Source of the DNA: CAYJBH01 sp964368625
Lineage (GTDB): Bacteria; Bacillota; Clostridia; Oscillospirales; Ruminococcaceae
Assembly: GCA_964368625.1 (NCBI GenBank)
Contig: CAYJBH010000011.1
Location: 9,804-73,803, forward strand
Direction of reading: 5' to 3'
DNA length: 64,000 bases
This document shows, in pieces, positions 25,098 to 33,942 of the stretch (position 1 is its first letter; every line of letters begins with the position of its first letter). A program made the position numbers and the translations under genes. A model generated the notes under the pieces. That model ran no database searches. It saw only the letters and a list, made by a program, of their open reading frames with translations, and was not told the origin of the DNA.

Positions 25098-26960
25098 TTA
25101 TGGTGTAACCTCGGAATCATCGCTAGCTTGAACCGTTTGCAACGAATTTTTAAATGTGTTAATTGCGTTTGTTAGGGATGCAATTTCCTGGTTGATCTCG
25201 TTTGCTGTTGTGGCTGTTGTCAATGCGGTTGTGGCCTTGCTAATGGCAGATTCAAAGGTGGCAAAAACAGCGGTGGTTGTCCATACGGTTCCAACCTCAG
25301 ATGGTGCCGTATCAATCTTTGTTACATTATCGTCCACAAGATTTGCATCATTAATTAGGTTTTGAAGAATAACCTTTGCCTCCGCTAAATCCTTCTCTGC
25401 CTGTGTTTGCCCTGTACCATCTTTTTTATTGTTATTAAAAGTAATCACTGCAGCGTCTACCCCTGTTTTACCTGAAACAAGGTTTTCTTCAGTTGCAAGT
25501 GCGTTATTATTATGAGCTTCGGCTGTCTTAATCGCATTTTCAAGCGCTGTATAAATAGAACTAGGAACATATTTTGTACCTGCCGGAACACTTGTGGGAT
25601 CATCACTAGATACGGCAGAGGCAAGCGTTGTTTTTGCCGTTGTGATAGAAACTACCAGAGCCTCTCGTGCTATCTGTTCGGCTGTCTTATCTACCCCTGT
25701 TTTAATGCTGCTTTCAAAGGTTGAAATAGCACTATTAATTGAAGCCTCGGCTGAAATTACAGCTGATGCCGAAGGCTCATCATCTGCTATCAATCCTTCA
25801 CCTGTAGCAACGGCTGTAGAAAGCGTTGTATAGACTGCTGCAGGAACCCATTCCTTGCCGGCATCTCCGGAAGATAAGTCGCTACCATCACCTGCAGTGC
25901 TGGAAATAACATCAGTTAATAGCTGGTTTCCATTATTAACTGCAAGTTTTAGCCTCTCAATTTCTCCGGCAGAAGCTACTCCGATTGCCTGGCTACTACT
26001 ATCACTCGAATCTGATGAATCTGGCTCGTCTGATTCTGCAGGAGGGTCAACACGAACAGGTTGTTCGGTTAATTCAGGTCTACGATCCTCTGTTTGGTAA
26101 GAATGGGTTGAAGCATAGTCAAGAATTGCTTCATATCCGCTTGATGTTAAATGTATACCATCTGGATTAACATATTGTTGTTTAATATAACCGTTAGCCT
26201 CTTTTAATATTGATGATGTATTCAAGAATTTCCAGTTGTTAACCTCTGCCATCTCTAGTAGTGCAATATTAAATTGATCGATAGCTGTTTGGGTAAGATT
26301 AGGGTTTTCGGTAGTTTGTGCTATAGGAGGTATAGAAACAATTATTATATCACAATACTCCCATTCAGCTAATATTGCATTAACAGCCTTAACATAGTTA
26401 GCAACAAACTGATCAGGTGATACACCAACAAGGTTGTTAGTGCCATATGTCATATAAACTCTCTGTGGTTGTTGCGCTGCTACTGCGTAGGGAATAGTTT
26501 TTGCCTCGTCATCGTTTGCATAATATACATACTTACCTGATGCAACAGATTGAATGCCAATGCTCTCTACTCCAATAACATTTTCAAGAGGTAAAAATCC
26601 GTATGTTTCAAAACCGATTGTATTCGAATCTCCTAAAAACATACTGTTTAACAGATAGTCCTCTCCCGCATCTTCCGATTCGGTAAGTATAGCAGGGCTA
26701 CTCTCTTCAATTACGAACTCATCAGGATTATAATCGTCCTGAACGGTGGATGTTGAAGTAGATTCATCAACTGAATCTTCATTTTCTCCCGAAAATACGG
26801 CAATGATGATAATTCCACCTAAAATAGTTATAAGCAAAACACCTGCTACTGCTGAAACTACTACCTTTTGAGTTGTTGTTAACGCTATAAATTCATTTTT
26901 AAGGTTAATAAAAAAATCTTTAATCGTGTCCAGTATGCTGGGCTTATTTCTTTTCTTCAC
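25098..26960 (-). CDS. Membrane-anchored SGNH/GDSL hydrolase with FIVAR-like repeats
   Basis: 620 residues. A cytosolic basic N-terminus is followed by one transmembrane helix (about residues 29-57) and an acidic linker. The SGNH hydrolase domain (about 100-275) has GDSN with the nucleophile Ser (about 112), TYGTNN, and DGIHLTSSGY with the Asp/His pair. After an Asp/Ser-rich linker come three repeats of about 80-90 residues (AVNNGNQLLTD.., LVVSITTAKTTLAS.., AKVILQNLINDA..), each with PAAVYTTL- or SSIYTAL-like helices typical of FIVAR sugar-binding modules. It likely deacylates a wall glycan outside the cell. GTG with GGAG upstream is preferred to TTG at 26975. Confidence 0.85.
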   Translation of the reverse strand: MKKRNKPSILDTIKDFFINLKNEFIALTTTQKVVVSAVAGVLLITILGGIIIIAVFSGENEDSVDESTSTSTVQDDYNPDEFVIEESSPAILTESEDAGEDYLLNSMFLGDSNTIGFETYGFLPLENVIGVESIGIQSVASGKYVYYANDDEAKTIPYAVAAQQPQRVYMTYGTNNLVGVSPDQFVANYVKAVNAILAEWEYCDIIIVSIPPIAQTTENPNLTQTAIDQFNIALLEMAEVNNWKFLNTSSILKEANGYIKQQYVNPDGIHLTSSGYEAILDYASTHSYQTEDRRPELTEQPVRVDPPAESDEPDSSDSSDSSSQAIGVASAGEIERLKLAVNNGNQLLTDVISSTAGDGSDLSSGDAGKEWVPAAVYTTLSTAVATGEGLIADDEPSASAVISAEASINSAISTFESSIKTGVDKTAEQIAREALVVSITTAKTTLASAVSSDDPTSVPAGTKYVPSSIYTALENAIKTAEAHNNNALATEENLVSGKTGVDAAVITFNNNKKDGTGQTQAEKDLAEAKVILQNLINDANLVDDNVTKIDTAPSEVGTVWTTTAVFATFESAISKATTALTTATTANEINQEIASLTNAINTFKNSLQTVQASDDSEVTP

Positions 26961-26992
26961 AATTTTTTTCTCCAAGAAAATACAATGAAATC

Positions 26993-27021
26993 ATTATATC
27001 ATAAGCATATATGAATTTCAA
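26993..27021 (-). promoter_or_regulatory. SigA-type promoter for the SGNH hydrolase gene
   Basis: On the minus strand, -35 TTGAAA (27021-27016), a 17-base spacer, and -10 TATAAT (26998-26993). Confidence 0.75.
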
Positions 27022-27152
27022 GGTGAAAATTATTTTGTAAAGAATCTGTCAACACGGATATATTTTTGTAATAATTAATTTTTACCTGCAGGTTCTATTA
27101 CTTATCTAAATTGGAATATACTTTCATAAATGGCAATACTAAGGAAGATAAA

Positions 27153-28055
27153 ATGCAAGAATTTAACAGGGTACTTAGATATTTACCAACCATCCTAAGC
27201 AGCTGTCTTTCGAAATTACCTGAGCAGCTAAAGCATAGGGTGGTTGAGCTGCGTATAAGATTACACAAACCAATTCTAATCATAACCGTTAAAGAACATT
27301 TTTATATTACAGTAACAGGTGAGAGAACAGAACTCTTAACAAATGCGCTAAAGGCCGATGAGTCTATTGTTCAGGAAACGATCTTAAGCATAACAGGAAG
27401 AGCCTTGCATTCAAAACAAAATGAATTAGCAAACGGGTTTATTACAATGGTTGGCGGTAACAGAGTTGGTGTTGCCGGTACAGCAATAATAGAAGATGGC
27501 GTAATTATTGGTATGAAGCAAATCACTTCACTTAACATCAGGTTTGCTAGGAATTCAGAGTTACCGGATATAAATATGCTAAATGATGTTCTTTCTCAAG
27601 AAATGTTTTCGTTATTAATTATTGGTGCGCCAAGAACAGGGAAAACAACACTATTAAAAAGCATAGCTTCTAAGCTTTCTGTTGAAAACAAACAGGTAAC
27701 CGTTGTTGATACTCGTTGTGAAATTGCTCCAAACGTTGGAAGCTTTTTCAACTTCTGTGATGTTCTTTCGGCATTCCCAAGATCGGAAGGTATTGTTAAT
27801 GCTATTAAGAGCTTAGCACCGCAGGTAATTATCTGTGATGAAATCGGAAACGTAGAAGATGCAGCGGCAGTTGAGGTGGCGGTAAACAGTGGAGTAAACC
27901 TTGTGGTAACGGCTCATGCCACCTGTGTAGCCGGTGCTGCTAACCGCCCCGGCCTTTCTAAGTTGCTAAGAATGGGAGCTTTTTCTGATATTGCTGTAAT
28001 GCAAAGTGCTAAAATGCCCGGCATTATTAAAGAGGTAATTAAATGGAATGGATAA
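27153..28055 (+). CDS. spoIIIAA: Stage III sporulation ATPase SpoIIIAA
   Basis: Secretion-type ATPase that powers or assembles the mother cell-forespore channel. 300 residues from this start; Walker A GAPRTGKTTLLK at about residues 168-179, Walker B-like VIICDEIGN (about 229-237), and the arginine-rich N-domain VVELRIRLHKPI. ATG 27153 has AAGGAAG upstream; an upstream in-frame TTG at 27111 does not. First gene of a complete spoIIIAA-AH operon, overlapping spoIIIAB by 13 bp. SigE control is expected from the family, but I could not identify a convincing SigE promoter. Confidence 0.95.
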   Translation: MQEFNRVLRYLPTILSSCLSKLPEQLKHRVVELRIRLHKPILIITVKEHFYITVTGERTELLTNALKADESIVQETILSITGRALHSKQNELANGFITMVGGNRVGVAGTAIIEDGVIIGMKQITSLNIRFARNSELPDINMLNDVLSQEMFSLLIIGAPRTGKTTLLKSIASKLSVENKQVTVVDTRCEIAPNVGSFFNFCDVLSAFPRSEGIVNAIKSLAPQVIICDEIGNVEDAAAVEVAVNSGVNLVVTAHATCVAGAANRPGLSKLLRMGAFSDIAVMQSAKMPGIIKEVIKWNG

Positions 28056-28552
28056 CTAAGATATTAGGTATATTAACAATTGTATTTGTTGGCGTAATGC
28101 TAGGCAAAAAGTCTGTTGAACATCTTAAAAAGAAGGTTTTAATTTTATCCGAAATAATTGAGGTGTTAACATCTGTAAAAAACAATTTTATGTATCGTCA
28201 TAACGATCTTATTACTGCATTTAACGAAGCTGATTTAACACAGAGACGATATTTTGATATATCATTAAAAAATTTAGATAGTACATTATTTAAAGAGGAA
28301 TTAACAACGAGACTAAACGGATGTATACATATTAAGTTATTACTAAGTGAAACACAAAAAGAAAAGCTATATGATTCTATGCTAGGAATAGGCATAGGCA
28401 GTTTAGCGGAGGAGTGCGGTAAGCTTGGATATTATATAAACTATTTTGAACAAGAACGGGAATCAGCCAAAACATATTATAAAGAAAATCAACGGTTGTT
28501 TTATGCAATTTCGTTATACGCTTCTATAGTTTTAGCGGTGATACTAATATAA
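28043..28552 (+). CDS. spoIIIAB: Stage III sporulation protein SpoIIIAB
   Basis: 169 residues with an N-terminal helix (about 5-22), a long helical middle, and a C-terminal hydrophobic helix (RLFYAISLYASIVLAVILI). This is the GspF-like partner of the SpoIIIAA ATPase. It overlaps spoIIIAA and precedes spoIIIAC by 5 bp; position and length match the standard operon. Confidence 0.93.
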   Translation: MEWITKILGILTIVFVGVMLGKKSVEHLKKKVLILSEIIEVLTSVKNNFMYRHNDLITAFNEADLTQRRYFDISLKNLDSTLFKEELTTRLNGCIHIKLLLSETQKEKLYDSMLGIGIGSLAEECGKLGYYINYFEQERESAKTYYKENQRLFYAISLYASIVLAVILI

Positions 28553-28557
28553 ATGAG

Positions 28558-28758
28558 GTGGAAATGGATATTAATTTAGTTTTTCAAATAGCAGCAATAG
28601 GTATTGTTGTTTCGGTTTTAAATCAGTTGTTAATTAGGAGTGGCCGTGAAGAACAGGCAACAATGACAACATTAGCAGGCCTTATTGTAGTACTTATGAT
28701 GATACTAACCGAGGTTTCAGAACTGTTCGACATAATTAGAACTCTATTTGATCTATAG
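28558..28758 (+). CDS. spoIIIAC: Stage III sporulation protein SpoIIIAC
   Basis: 66 residues, two transmembrane helices (about 6-24 and 37-55), with GIVVSVLNQLLIRSGREEQA as the recognisable family core. AGGTGG precedes the ATG. Part of the membrane platform of the channel. Confidence 0.93.
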   Translation: MEMDINLVFQIAAIGIVVSVLNQLLIRSGREEQATMTTLAGLIVVLMMILTEVSELFDIIRTLFDL

Positions 28759-28760
28759 CC

Positions 28761-29144
28761 ATGGAAAATATAATTTCAATTGTTATATTTGTATTGGTAT
28801 CTTCTGTGCTAATAATTATATTAAAGGGATACAATAGCGGTATTGCTTTCATGCTTACCATAGCATGTGTTGTAATTCTGTTATTAATGTTATTACCAAC
28901 GCTTATAAGTCTAATAGATTCTTTGCAGGGAGTTTCTGATTTAGTATCTCAGGGGTATTTTGATGTTGTTATTAAAGCAGTAGGTATTTCGATGCTAACA
29001 CAGCTAACATCGGAGTTATGTATTGATGCCGGACAGCGATCGATGAGTAGCATAGTACAGCTTACAGGTAAAGTTGCTATAATAGCATCGGCCTTTCCAC
29101 TTTTAGCCGAACTTTTAGATCAAATTATGGCTATCTTGGGGTAA
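28761..29144 (+). CDS. spoIIIAD: Stage III sporulation protein SpoIIIAD
   Basis: 127 residues with several hydrophobic helices, including GYNSGIAFMLTIACVVILLLML and a second half with LTSELCIDAGQRSMSSIVQLTGK, the segment conserved in this family. Two bases after spoIIIAC and three before spoIIIAE, so a strictly coupled set. Confidence 0.93.
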   Translation: MENIISIVIFVLVSSVLIIILKGYNSGIAFMLTIACVVILLLMLLPTLISLIDSLQGVSDLVSQGYFDVVIKAVGISMLTQLTSELCIDAGQRSMSSIVQLTGKVAIIASAFPLLAELLDQIMAILG

Positions 29145-29147
29145 CGG

Positions 29148-30218
29148 ATGAAAAAATTTTTAATTACTATATTAATATTAATAGCATTTTCAACAAATGT
29201 TTTTGCAGAATCAGAAACTCTAGAACAGATTGGAAATGATACCATTAATGAAATTGAGCAGGAGTTTAACTTCAACCTTGATGATTTTCTTTCTCTTAGC
29301 GCAGGGGATTATATCAGCATTGTTATTGATAGCTTTACGGAAAGGCTTAATACGCCATTAAGGTTGTTTTTAACTATAACCGTTGTTATGCTCCTTTCTT
29401 CTGTAACACGTAGCTTATCGCAAAATAGTATTGGCGTAACAAGTAGTATGGATACCATTATTAATATTGTATTTTTCTTGTTGTTACTAGCACCAATATT
29501 ATCGATTCAAGGAACGCTCTCGGAGGCCATAATAGATTGTAAAAATTTTTTAAATAGCTTTCTAATGGTTTTTGTTACCCTTTTAGCTACTTCAGGACAG
29601 CCGGGAACTGCTGCAGTTGCTTCGGGCTTCTTTTCGGCTTCGATATTCATACTAAGCGAGATACTAATTGAAATTGTTCTTCCTATAGCGTCAATATATC
29701 TATCAATACGTTGTTGTTCATTATGTGTTAATACTATTGAATTTGGTGGAATTGCCGATATGCTAAGACGCTCAGCACGTTATATTTTAATTGCAGTTGC
29801 AACACTCTTTACAGCCGTTCTTGGAATGCAGAGCTTAATCTCTGCTGCTACAGATGGTATTGCAGTTCGTACCGGCAAGTTTATTGTAGGGTCGGGAGTG
29901 CCTATAATTGGTCCTGTAGTACAGGAAGCTATAACGATGGTTCTTGGAGGAGTTTCTGCCGTAAAAACAACAGCGGGTGTTGCTGCGATAATTGCTGTTA
30001 TTATTATGTTTGTTCCTTTATTTGCAGACTGCGTTATCTACATTCTGTTATTTGAGCTAACAGGAGTTATGGCTGAAATATCAGGATGTGTTAAGGTTAA
30101 TCAGCTAGCAAAATCTGCCGTGCATGCAATGGAGATATTCTTTTCATGCATAGTACTCTTTTGTTTAATGATAACTATTTCATTGTTAACCTTTATGCTA
30201 TCAGGAGGAGTTGTGTGA
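29148..30218 (+). CDS. spoIIIAE: Stage III sporulation protein SpoIIIAE
   Basis: 356 residues. A cleavable-looking signal (residues 1-20, ending VFAES), an extracellular acidic segment, then about seven hydrophobic helices with TATSGQPGTAAVASGF-like and SLISAATDGIAVRTGKFIVGSGVPIIG conserved blocks. The largest membrane component of the SpoIIIA complex. Its stop overlaps the GTG of spoIIIAF. Confidence 0.94.
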   Translation: MKKFLITILILIAFSTNVFAESETLEQIGNDTINEIEQEFNFNLDDFLSLSAGDYISIVIDSFTERLNTPLRLFLTITVVMLLSSVTRSLSQNSIGVTSSMDTIINIVFFLLLLAPILSIQGTLSEAIIDCKNFLNSFLMVFVTLLATSGQPGTAAVASGFFSASIFILSEILIEIVLPIASIYLSIRCCSLCVNTIEFGGIADMLRRSARYILIAVATLFTAVLGMQSLISAATDGIAVRTGKFIVGSGVPIIGPVVQEAITMVLGGVSAVKTTAGVAAIIAVIIMFVPLFADCVIYILLFELTGVMAEISGCVKVNQLAKSAVHAMEIFFSCIVLFCLMITISLLTFMLSGGVV

Positions 30219-30664
30219 TTGAGGCAATTAAAGAATTAGCTGTAGTTTTGTGTGGATTGTTGGTCATTATATGTATTGTTGAAGCAATACTTCCTGAGGG
30301 AAGTGTATCGCTTACTATTAAATGGGTTATACTTTTATTCATAATGTTTAACCTTATAAACTCTGTAAAAAAAATTGACTCAAGTGAATTAATAGAAGGA
30401 TTTGAATCAAGCGAAGAAATGGTAGAAATTGGCGGTGATGAGGTATTAAAGCAGGCAGAAATTTTATTAGAGGATAGAATAAGAATTTTAATTAATTCTC
30501 AAGGCGTTAATTCAAACTCAATTAATGTTGAGTTCTTCGAAGATGAAACCGGAATAAATGTGTCTGCTGTATACATAAGCGATATTAACGAAGAAGACAG
30601 AGCAATAGTTGATGATGCAGTAAGGACTATTTTAGGGGAGGAAACGGAGGTTAATTATGAATAA
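30215..30664 (+). CDS. spoIIIAF: Stage III sporulation protein SpoIIIAF
   Basis: 149 residues from the GTG at 30215. Two N-terminal transmembrane helices (about 4-22 and 31-48) are followed by a soluble ring-building-like domain (about 65-149). The start is set by AGGAGG six bases upstream and by the four-base overlap with the spoIIIAE stop; the longer frame upstream runs through spoIIIAE codons. It overlaps spoIIIAG by 8 bp. Confidence 0.92.
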   Translation: MIEAIKELAVVLCGLLVIICIVEAILPEGSVSLTIKWVILLFIMFNLINSVKKIDSSELIEGFESSEEMVEIGGDEVLKQAEILLEDRIRILINSQGVNSNSINVEFFEDETGINVSAVYISDINEEDRAIVDDAVRTILGEETEVNYE

Positions 30665-31235
30665 AACTATTATAGATTTTAATAAGGGTGAGAACTTTTT
30701 TGAAAAGGTTAAAGGCATAAATATAAAAAAGAATATTCACCTGTTGATTCTTTTAATAGTTGGTTTAGTATTACTTGTTTTTGGTAGCAATAGCTTTAAC
30801 ACTAAGGAAACCCAGGAAGTTATGTCATCAGAACAAAGCACTAATACTACTGTAACAGAATATGAAGAAAAACTAGCAAAGTTAATTTCACAGGTAGACG
30901 GTGCAGGAAGGGTAGAGGTTATGGTTACCTTAGAATCTAAGGGTGAAACAGTTTACGCCAAAACCGAAACCGGTGACGAACAGATAGAGAATGACTCCGG
31001 TGAAACTAGCTCTAGAAGCGGGTATTCAACCGAGTATATAATAGTGGAGGATGAAAACGGAAATAAAACAGCATTGGTAGAAAATGAATATGAGCCGGCA
31101 ATTCTAGGTGTTGCAGTTTTATGTGAAGGTGGTGGAGATACCTCAATTATATCTGATATAACCGAACTTGTTAAGGTGGTAATGGGAATATCAAGCAATC
31201 ACATTTTTGTTGGTAAACTTAACGATATCTCATAA
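30657..31235 (+). CDS. spoIIIAG: Stage III sporulation protein SpoIIIAG
   Basis: 192 residues: a short cytosolic tail, one transmembrane helix (about 28-45), then the periplasm-facing ring domain with the central insert (GDEQIENDSGETSSRSGY) between the two halves of the ring-building motif (GRVEVMVTLES and ILGVAVLCEGGGDTSIISDITELVKVVMGI). Homologues form a large ring in the intermembrane space during engulfment. Confidence 0.93.
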   Translation: MNKTIIDFNKGENFFEKVKGINIKKNIHLLILLIVGLVLLVFGSNSFNTKETQEVMSSEQSTNTTVTEYEEKLAKLISQVDGAGRVEVMVTLESKGETVYAKTETGDEQIENDSGETSSRSGYSTEYIIVEDENGNKTALVENEYEPAILGVAVLCEGGGDTSIISDITELVKVVMGISSNHIFVGKLNDIS

Positions 31236-31332
31236 TAAAGTTTAGCTTATGGTAATATAAAGAGTTTTTTTAACATATACTGAAACAAATAGAATTTTCA
31301 ATACAGGCCGAAAGGCAGAAAAGGTGGTAACT

Positions 31333-31947
31333 ATGCTCAAGAAATTTAAACATTTCAAAATTAAACAACAGGTGACCTTCCTGTCTTTGCTTTTAGCTTT
31401 GGCGGTTGCTGTTTTTTTGAACTGGCAGTATGCTAAAAGTGACTCGGATTTTAGATTAGCCGAGGAGGAGGCTATAGCTACAGAACTAACAGTATATCCA
31501 ATAGAAAATGCTAACGCAGATGTTGAAGCAGAAGCCGACTTAACAAGGAGTTATGGAGATGCTCAACTCGTTAGTCTAAGTAAGGAAGAAGGGCTGGAGT
31601 ATTTCGAAGATGCCCGGTTATCACGTGAAAAAACACGCGACGAAGCGCTAGAAAAAATGCAAGAATCGTTAAAGCAAACAGAACTGTCTGAAGATGAGAA
31701 GCAGGATTTAACTCAAAGCTTATCAGAAACAATTAATAATATTACTGTTGAAAATGAGATAGAAAATCTTGCTAAGGCAAAAGGGTTTTTAGAGTGCATA
31801 ATATATCTCAATGACGACCAAGCAGATATGGCGGTAATGACAAAAAATAACAGCTTAACACAGTCAGAGGTAATGCAACTTAGAGATATTATAATGAGCA
31901 AAACAGATGTTGAAGCAAAAAATATAAAAATTGTAGAGGTGAAATAG
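31333..31947 (+). CDS. spoIIIAH: Stage III sporulation protein SpoIIIAH
   Basis: 204 residues from ATG 31333, preceded by AAGGTGG; a GTG at 31324 is in frame but lies in the ribosome binding site. One transmembrane helix (about 14-31) and a C-terminal ring-building domain (about 105-204), with a charged helical linker between. Homologues bind forespore SpoIIQ to zip the two membranes. It comes 97 bp after spoIIIAG, with no separate promoter recognised. Confidence 0.93.
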   Translation: MLKKFKHFKIKQQVTFLSLLLALAVAVFLNWQYAKSDSDFRLAEEEAIATELTVYPIENANADVEAEADLTRSYGDAQLVSLSKEEGLEYFEDARLSREKTRDEALEKMQESLKQTELSEDEKQDLTQSLSETINNITVENEIENLAKAKGFLECIIYLNDDQADMAVMTKNNSLTQSEVMQLRDIIMSKTDVEAKNIKIVEVK

Positions 31948-31976
31948 TTGCTCTTTTTGCTAAACTGTGGTATAAT
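31948..31976 (+). promoter_or_regulatory. SigA-type promoter for asp23-nusB and following genes
   Basis: -35 TTGCTC (31948-31953), a 17-base spacer, and -10 TATAAT (31971-31976). It starts right after the spoIIIAH stop and would separate housekeeping genes from the sporulation operon. Confidence 0.7.
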
Positions 31977-32006
31977 TATTGGCAAGAAAAGTATGAGGCA
32001 TATATT

Positions 32007-32369
32007 ATGGAAGTAGTAAAGGGAGAAAACAACGGCGGAAAGGTTCAGGTTTCAACAGAGGTTATTTCTAACATAGCCAGAATAGCTACATTAGAAATAA
32101 AAGACGTTAAGGGACTTTCACGTGGTAATCTCGGAATTAAGGGATTATTTTATAAGGTTTCCTCTGCAAACCCTGTATCTGTTAATATGGTTGGTGGTGT
32201 TGCTGAGATTGATGTATGTATAATTCTTGATTTCGGAACTAAGGTTCGTAATGTTGCAAAGGAAGTTCAAGAAAATGTGAAGTCTGCTGTGCAAAACATG
32301 ACCGGCATAACAGTTTCTAAGGTTAATGTTATTATTAGTGGAATCACCGAGCAAAAGGAGATGGAGTAG
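32007..32369 (+). CDS. Asp23/Gls24 family protein
   Basis: 120 residues of the alkaline-shock (Asp23/Gls24/YqhY) family: VQVSTEVISNIARIATLEIKDVKGL and VAEIDVCIILDFGTKVRNVAKEVQENVKSAVQNMTG blocks in part. The YqhY branch sits between acc genes or spoIIIA and nusB, exactly as here, and has been connected to acetyl-CoA carboxylase control in Bacillus. A GC-rich hairpin covers its stop codon. Confidence 0.92.
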   Translation: MEVVKGENNGGKVQVSTEVISNIARIATLEIKDVKGLSRGNLGIKGLFYKVSSANPVSVNMVGGVAEIDVCIILDFGTKVRNVAKEVQENVKSAVQNMTGITVSKVNVIISGITEQKEME

Positions 32370-32389
32370 GACGGGTTGTTGCCCGTCCT
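32368..32389 (+). promoter_or_regulatory. GC-rich hairpin between asp23-like gene and nusB
   Basis: A perfect 8-bp stem AGGACGGG/CCCGTCCT with the loop TTGTTG, beginning inside the stop codon. No T-tract follows, so it is not a standard terminator. It ends 12 bases before the nusB ATG. Confidence 0.6.
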
Positions 32390-32401
32390 ATAAATGATAA
32401 G

Positions 32402-32815
32402 ATGAATAGAAGAAAAGCAAGAGAAAATGCATTTATAGCAATATTTTCAGCCTCTTTTGGTCCAATACGGGCTAAAGAGGCAGCTTTAGGTTTAGCAGAA
32501 GTTTCAGATATTGAATCTGATGATTTTTCTCGCTCTATCGTAGAAGCTTATGACAATAATGCAGAGTTCATAGATGAAAAGATTAAAGAAAATCTGCGCG
32601 ATTGGAAATTCGAACGTTTATCGAAGATTTCGGTTGCAGTTTTAAGGCTTGCAATATCAGAGCTTTATTATGCCGGTGATAATCCGTCTAGTGTAGTTAT
32701 AAATGAAGCAGTTGAAATTGCAAAACAATATGGCGATGATAACGATTATCAGTTTGTTAACGGGGTTTTATCGGCGATACAAAAAAACAGGGAAACAACT
32801 GATGGAACCGATTAG
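32402..32815 (+). CDS. nusB: Transcription antitermination factor NusB
   Basis: Component of the ribosomal RNA antitermination complex, binding boxA RNA with NusE. 137 residues, all-helical, with the typical ending: LAISELYYAGDNPSSVVINEAVEIAKQYGDDNDYQFVNGVLSAI, seen in part. No good ribosome binding site is visible ahead of the ATG, which sits just after a hairpin. It overlaps xseA by 14 bp. Confidence 0.94.
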   Translation: MNRRKARENAFIAIFSASFGPIRAKEAALGLAEVSDIESDDFSRSIVEAYDNNAEFIDEKIKENLRDWKFERLSKISVAVLRLAISELYYAGDNPSSVVINEAVEIAKQYGDDNDYQFVNGVLSAIQKNRETTDGTD

Positions 32816-33938
32816 TGTTACCGCATTAAATAATTATATTAAATCTTTGCTCGACAACAATGAAATACTTTCAGATTTAACCCTTACGGCTGAACTGGAT
32901 TCTTTTCATCTGCACCGTAAGTCGGGCCATTGTTATTTTACATTGAAGGATCATGACTCTTCTGTAAAAGCTGTAATGTTTAGCAGGGATGTAGGACGAC
33001 TTTCCTTCGTTCCGGAAAATGGTATGCAGCTGCTTGTTAGAGCCAGGGCCAGTATATATCAAAAGGATGGTTCGTTTCAACTTTATGTAAGCCATATGTT
33101 TTTAGATGGTGAAGGTGCGCTGAATGCTGCATTTTTACAGATGAAGACAAGACTTGAAAAACGTGGTTTTTTTGCAGCTGAGCATAAAAAGAAACTGCCT
33201 CAAAATCCAATATGTATTGGTCTTATAACTTCAAAAGATGGCGCTGCATTACAGGATATATTGGCTGTTGCCAGAAGAAGGTCTTTAGTTAACCTTAACT
33301 TTATCCTTTACGACGTTCCTGTTCAGGGAGCATCTGCTTCTTTGCCTATTTGTAATGCAATTAAAGCACTCGATAAGGTAGCCAGTATTGATTTAATTTT
33401 GGTATCTAGAGGTGGAGGTAGTGCTCAGGATCTTTTCGTGTTTAACAGCGAAGAGATAGCACAAGCGATATATAATGCTGATAAACCTATTGTATCAGCT
33501 ATAGGACATGAAATAGATACGGTTATAAGTGACCTTGTTGCTGACGTTCGTGCAGCAACCCCTACGGCTGCAGCAGAGATAATATTACCGGATCCCTCAC
33601 AGCTTCTTTATAGATATGAAAAAGCAAAAGTTTCTGTTAATCTAAAATCTGTTAATAATGAGATTTTAAGCGCTTGTGAGCAGCTAAACAAATTGTCTGA
33701 GAAATTTAAACTCTCTGTTTCACAAAGGGTTGAAAAAGAACATAAAATAATTAACATTTGTAGGGATAGACTAATGGCATATAACCCAAAAATGCTATTA
33801 GAAAAAGGCTATGCCGTAGTTAGAACCGAAAGCAGACAGCTTTTAATTAATACGCCAAAAAAAGATGATATATTAGAAATTGAAACTTCCGAGGCAAGGA
33901 TTGGTTGCGTTGTTAAATCGGTAGAATTAAAGGATTAA
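32802..33938 (+). CDS. xseA: Exodeoxyribonuclease VII large subunit
   Basis: Degrades single-stranded DNA to oligonucleotides. 378 residues from ATG 32802: an OB-fold (about 20-105), the catalytic core with IGLITSKDGAALQDIL, LVSRGGGSAQDLFVFNSEEIAQAI and SAIGHEIDTVISDLVADVRAATPTAAAE in parts, then a long coiled coil shorter than in many homologues. The upstream extension of the reading frame overlaps nusB and is not credible. It is followed 4 bp later by xseB. Confidence 0.95.
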   Translation: MEPISVTALNNYIKSLLDNNEILSDLTLTAELDSFHLHRKSGHCYFTLKDHDSSVKAVMFSRDVGRLSFVPENGMQLLVRARASIYQKDGSFQLYVSHMFLDGEGALNAAFLQMKTRLEKRGFFAAEHKKKLPQNPICIGLITSKDGAALQDILAVARRRSLVNLNFILYDVPVQGASASLPICNAIKALDKVASIDLILVSRGGGSAQDLFVFNSEEIAQAIYNADKPIVSAIGHEIDTVISDLVADVRAATPTAAAEIILPDPSQLLYRYEKAKVSVNLKSVNNEILSACEQLNKLSEKFKLSVSQRVEKEHKIINICRDRLMAYNPKMLLEKGYAVVRTESRQLLINTPKKDDILEIETSEARIGCVVKSVELKD

Positions 33939-33942
33939 AACT

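Noticed and set aside
25155..25760. Tandem DNA repeat array in the hydrolase C-terminal region
   Set aside because: The repetition is at protein level with diverged codons, not a DNA repeat or CRISPR array.
25156..26170. Several open frames on the plus strand across the SGNH hydrolase gene
   Set aside because: They are antisense shadows of the Ser/Thr/Ala-rich repeats; none has a ribosome binding site or a plausible protein, whereas the minus-strand gene has a clear triad and repeats.
30146..30214. Extended N-terminus of SpoIIIAF
   Set aside because: The extra 23 codons run inside spoIIIAE; AGGAGG and the overlapping GTG mark the real start at 30215.
32703..32801. Extended N-terminus of XseA
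   Set aside because: Lies within nusB; the protein family starts at the ATG at 32802.
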